A program made the position numbers and the translations under genes. Below are positions 63,418 through 64,000 of a stretch of DNA of 64,000 bases, piece after piece. Under the pieces are notes generated by a model that saw only the letters and a list, made by a program, of their open reading frames with translations, was not told the DNA's origin and searched no databases. This DNA is from Ifrita kowaldi (Eukaryota; Chordata; Aves; Passeriformes; Cinclosomatidae): positions 4,199-68,198 of the forward strand of contig VZRS01007512.1 in NCBI GenBank assembly GCA_013398055.1, read 5' to 3'. Position 1 is the stretch's first letter. The number at the start of each line of letters is the position of its first letter.

Positions 63418-64000
63418 ACTCAAGCAACAGGAACAAGCAAATGGCTTGAGTCTTATTAAAATTGGTGATGACAAGATAAACTTCATTCCTAAAATTTCAA
63501 AAGCATTTCCAAGGAGATTAAAAAGAATTTATTCCACCTAAGAAGAACAACTTGAAAGATTACAGCTGAGTGAAAGGACATCTCTTGGGCAGTTTTTACT
63601 CCAAGGTCAATTTGGATCTTTCTTGAATTATTTGAGGACTAATTCCAGAATTAGTCTGGTTTTATGCAGTGTAATTGAGATTAGAACAAGGTCAGGGGGA
63701 CTTCTTCACACCACCTGATTGGCTGTTGAATAAACATGAACATATTCCCTTTTTCACTCACTGACAATATCATGGGCTAATCTAGAATTATTAAAAGTAT
63801 TAAGTATGACCAGAGATATAGTTATCATTTTTTTAAAAACCGCAAAAAAAAAAAAAATCTTCTCATAGCAAGTATCTCAGTTTGCAAAAAGCTGTTTCTC
63901 AAAAGATGTTGTGGTTGTAGACTTACATATCTTTTAACAACTTCCTATAGAGATGTATTCCAGCTGCTGTTCCATCAGAAAGCACTACCTCCGGTGACAA

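Larger units (their letters stand above)
46491..64000. other. Non-coding stretch to the end of the window
   Basis: No exon, RNA gene or dated repeat could be supported. A 179-codon minus-strand frame (46388-46927) overlaps the env-like segment and seems an antisense by-product. At about 46690-46730 a short hydrophobic forward frame could be the env membrane anchor, but this is weak. The remaining items are hairpins (47439-47468, 53061-53086), a G-run cluster (52997-53018), A-runs (49852-49867, 59228-59248, 63845-63857), a (GTT)n remnant near 59523 and a (TG)n remnant near 52638. The 137-codon frame at 58487-58900 and the 140-codon frame at 62406-62828 show no known domain, and the latter does not begin with ATG. 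Confidence 0.55.

Noticed and set aside
1..64000. Search for tRNA genes, rRNA, CRISPR-like arrays, bacterial operons or a novel multi-gene system
   Set aside because: No cloverleaf with A and B boxes, no regularly spaced repeats and no clustered reading frames were seen. The CR1 and LTR content shows animal nuclear DNA.

Overview
The window looks like bird nuclear DNA and is almost entirely non-coding. The main reason for the bird assignment is the repeats. Four pieces of CR1, the dominant avian LINE, are recognisable from their 3' ends, including the stretch that reads toward 'gatcttagaggtcttttcc' followed by ATTCTATG-type tails. There is also one complete LTR of the kind common in neoavian genomes. 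Repeats are sparse, the background is AT-rich and CpG-poor, and no operon-like or closely packed genes exist. I cannot name the species. A neoavian (possibly passerine) bird is an inference from the LTR and CR1 subfamilies.

Layout: bases 1-107 are the edge of a very CpG-rich island, which probably belongs to a promoter or first exon lying mostly left of the window. It ends abruptly in a pure (GTT)n array and T/C homopolymers. From about 240 to the end I see no coding exon I can defend. The rest reads as one long intron or an intergenic desert. Recognisable insertions are CR1 antisense (3695-4012), an LTR (4102-4909), a tiny CR1 3' end (24502-24562), a CR1 3' part (30931-31241), a 1.2 kb CR1 with a broken reverse transcriptase (37385-38631), and a probable decayed retroviral env segment (about 45880-46490).

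Small GC-rich islands inside the AT-rich background lie at 24590-25076, 28290-28500, 29160-29300 and 41380-41620. The first carries a 161-codon open frame with a good start context, but nothing in it is recognisable. Several perfect short inverted repeats and short tandem duplications are listed.

No tRNA, rRNA, CRISPR, operon or intact protein gene was found, and I do not see a new multi-gene system here. The most interesting items are the env relic without recognisable pol or LTR partners, the CpG-island/GTT boundary, and a few stretches that might be conserved regulatory DNA. All of these need alignment to other birds to decide.
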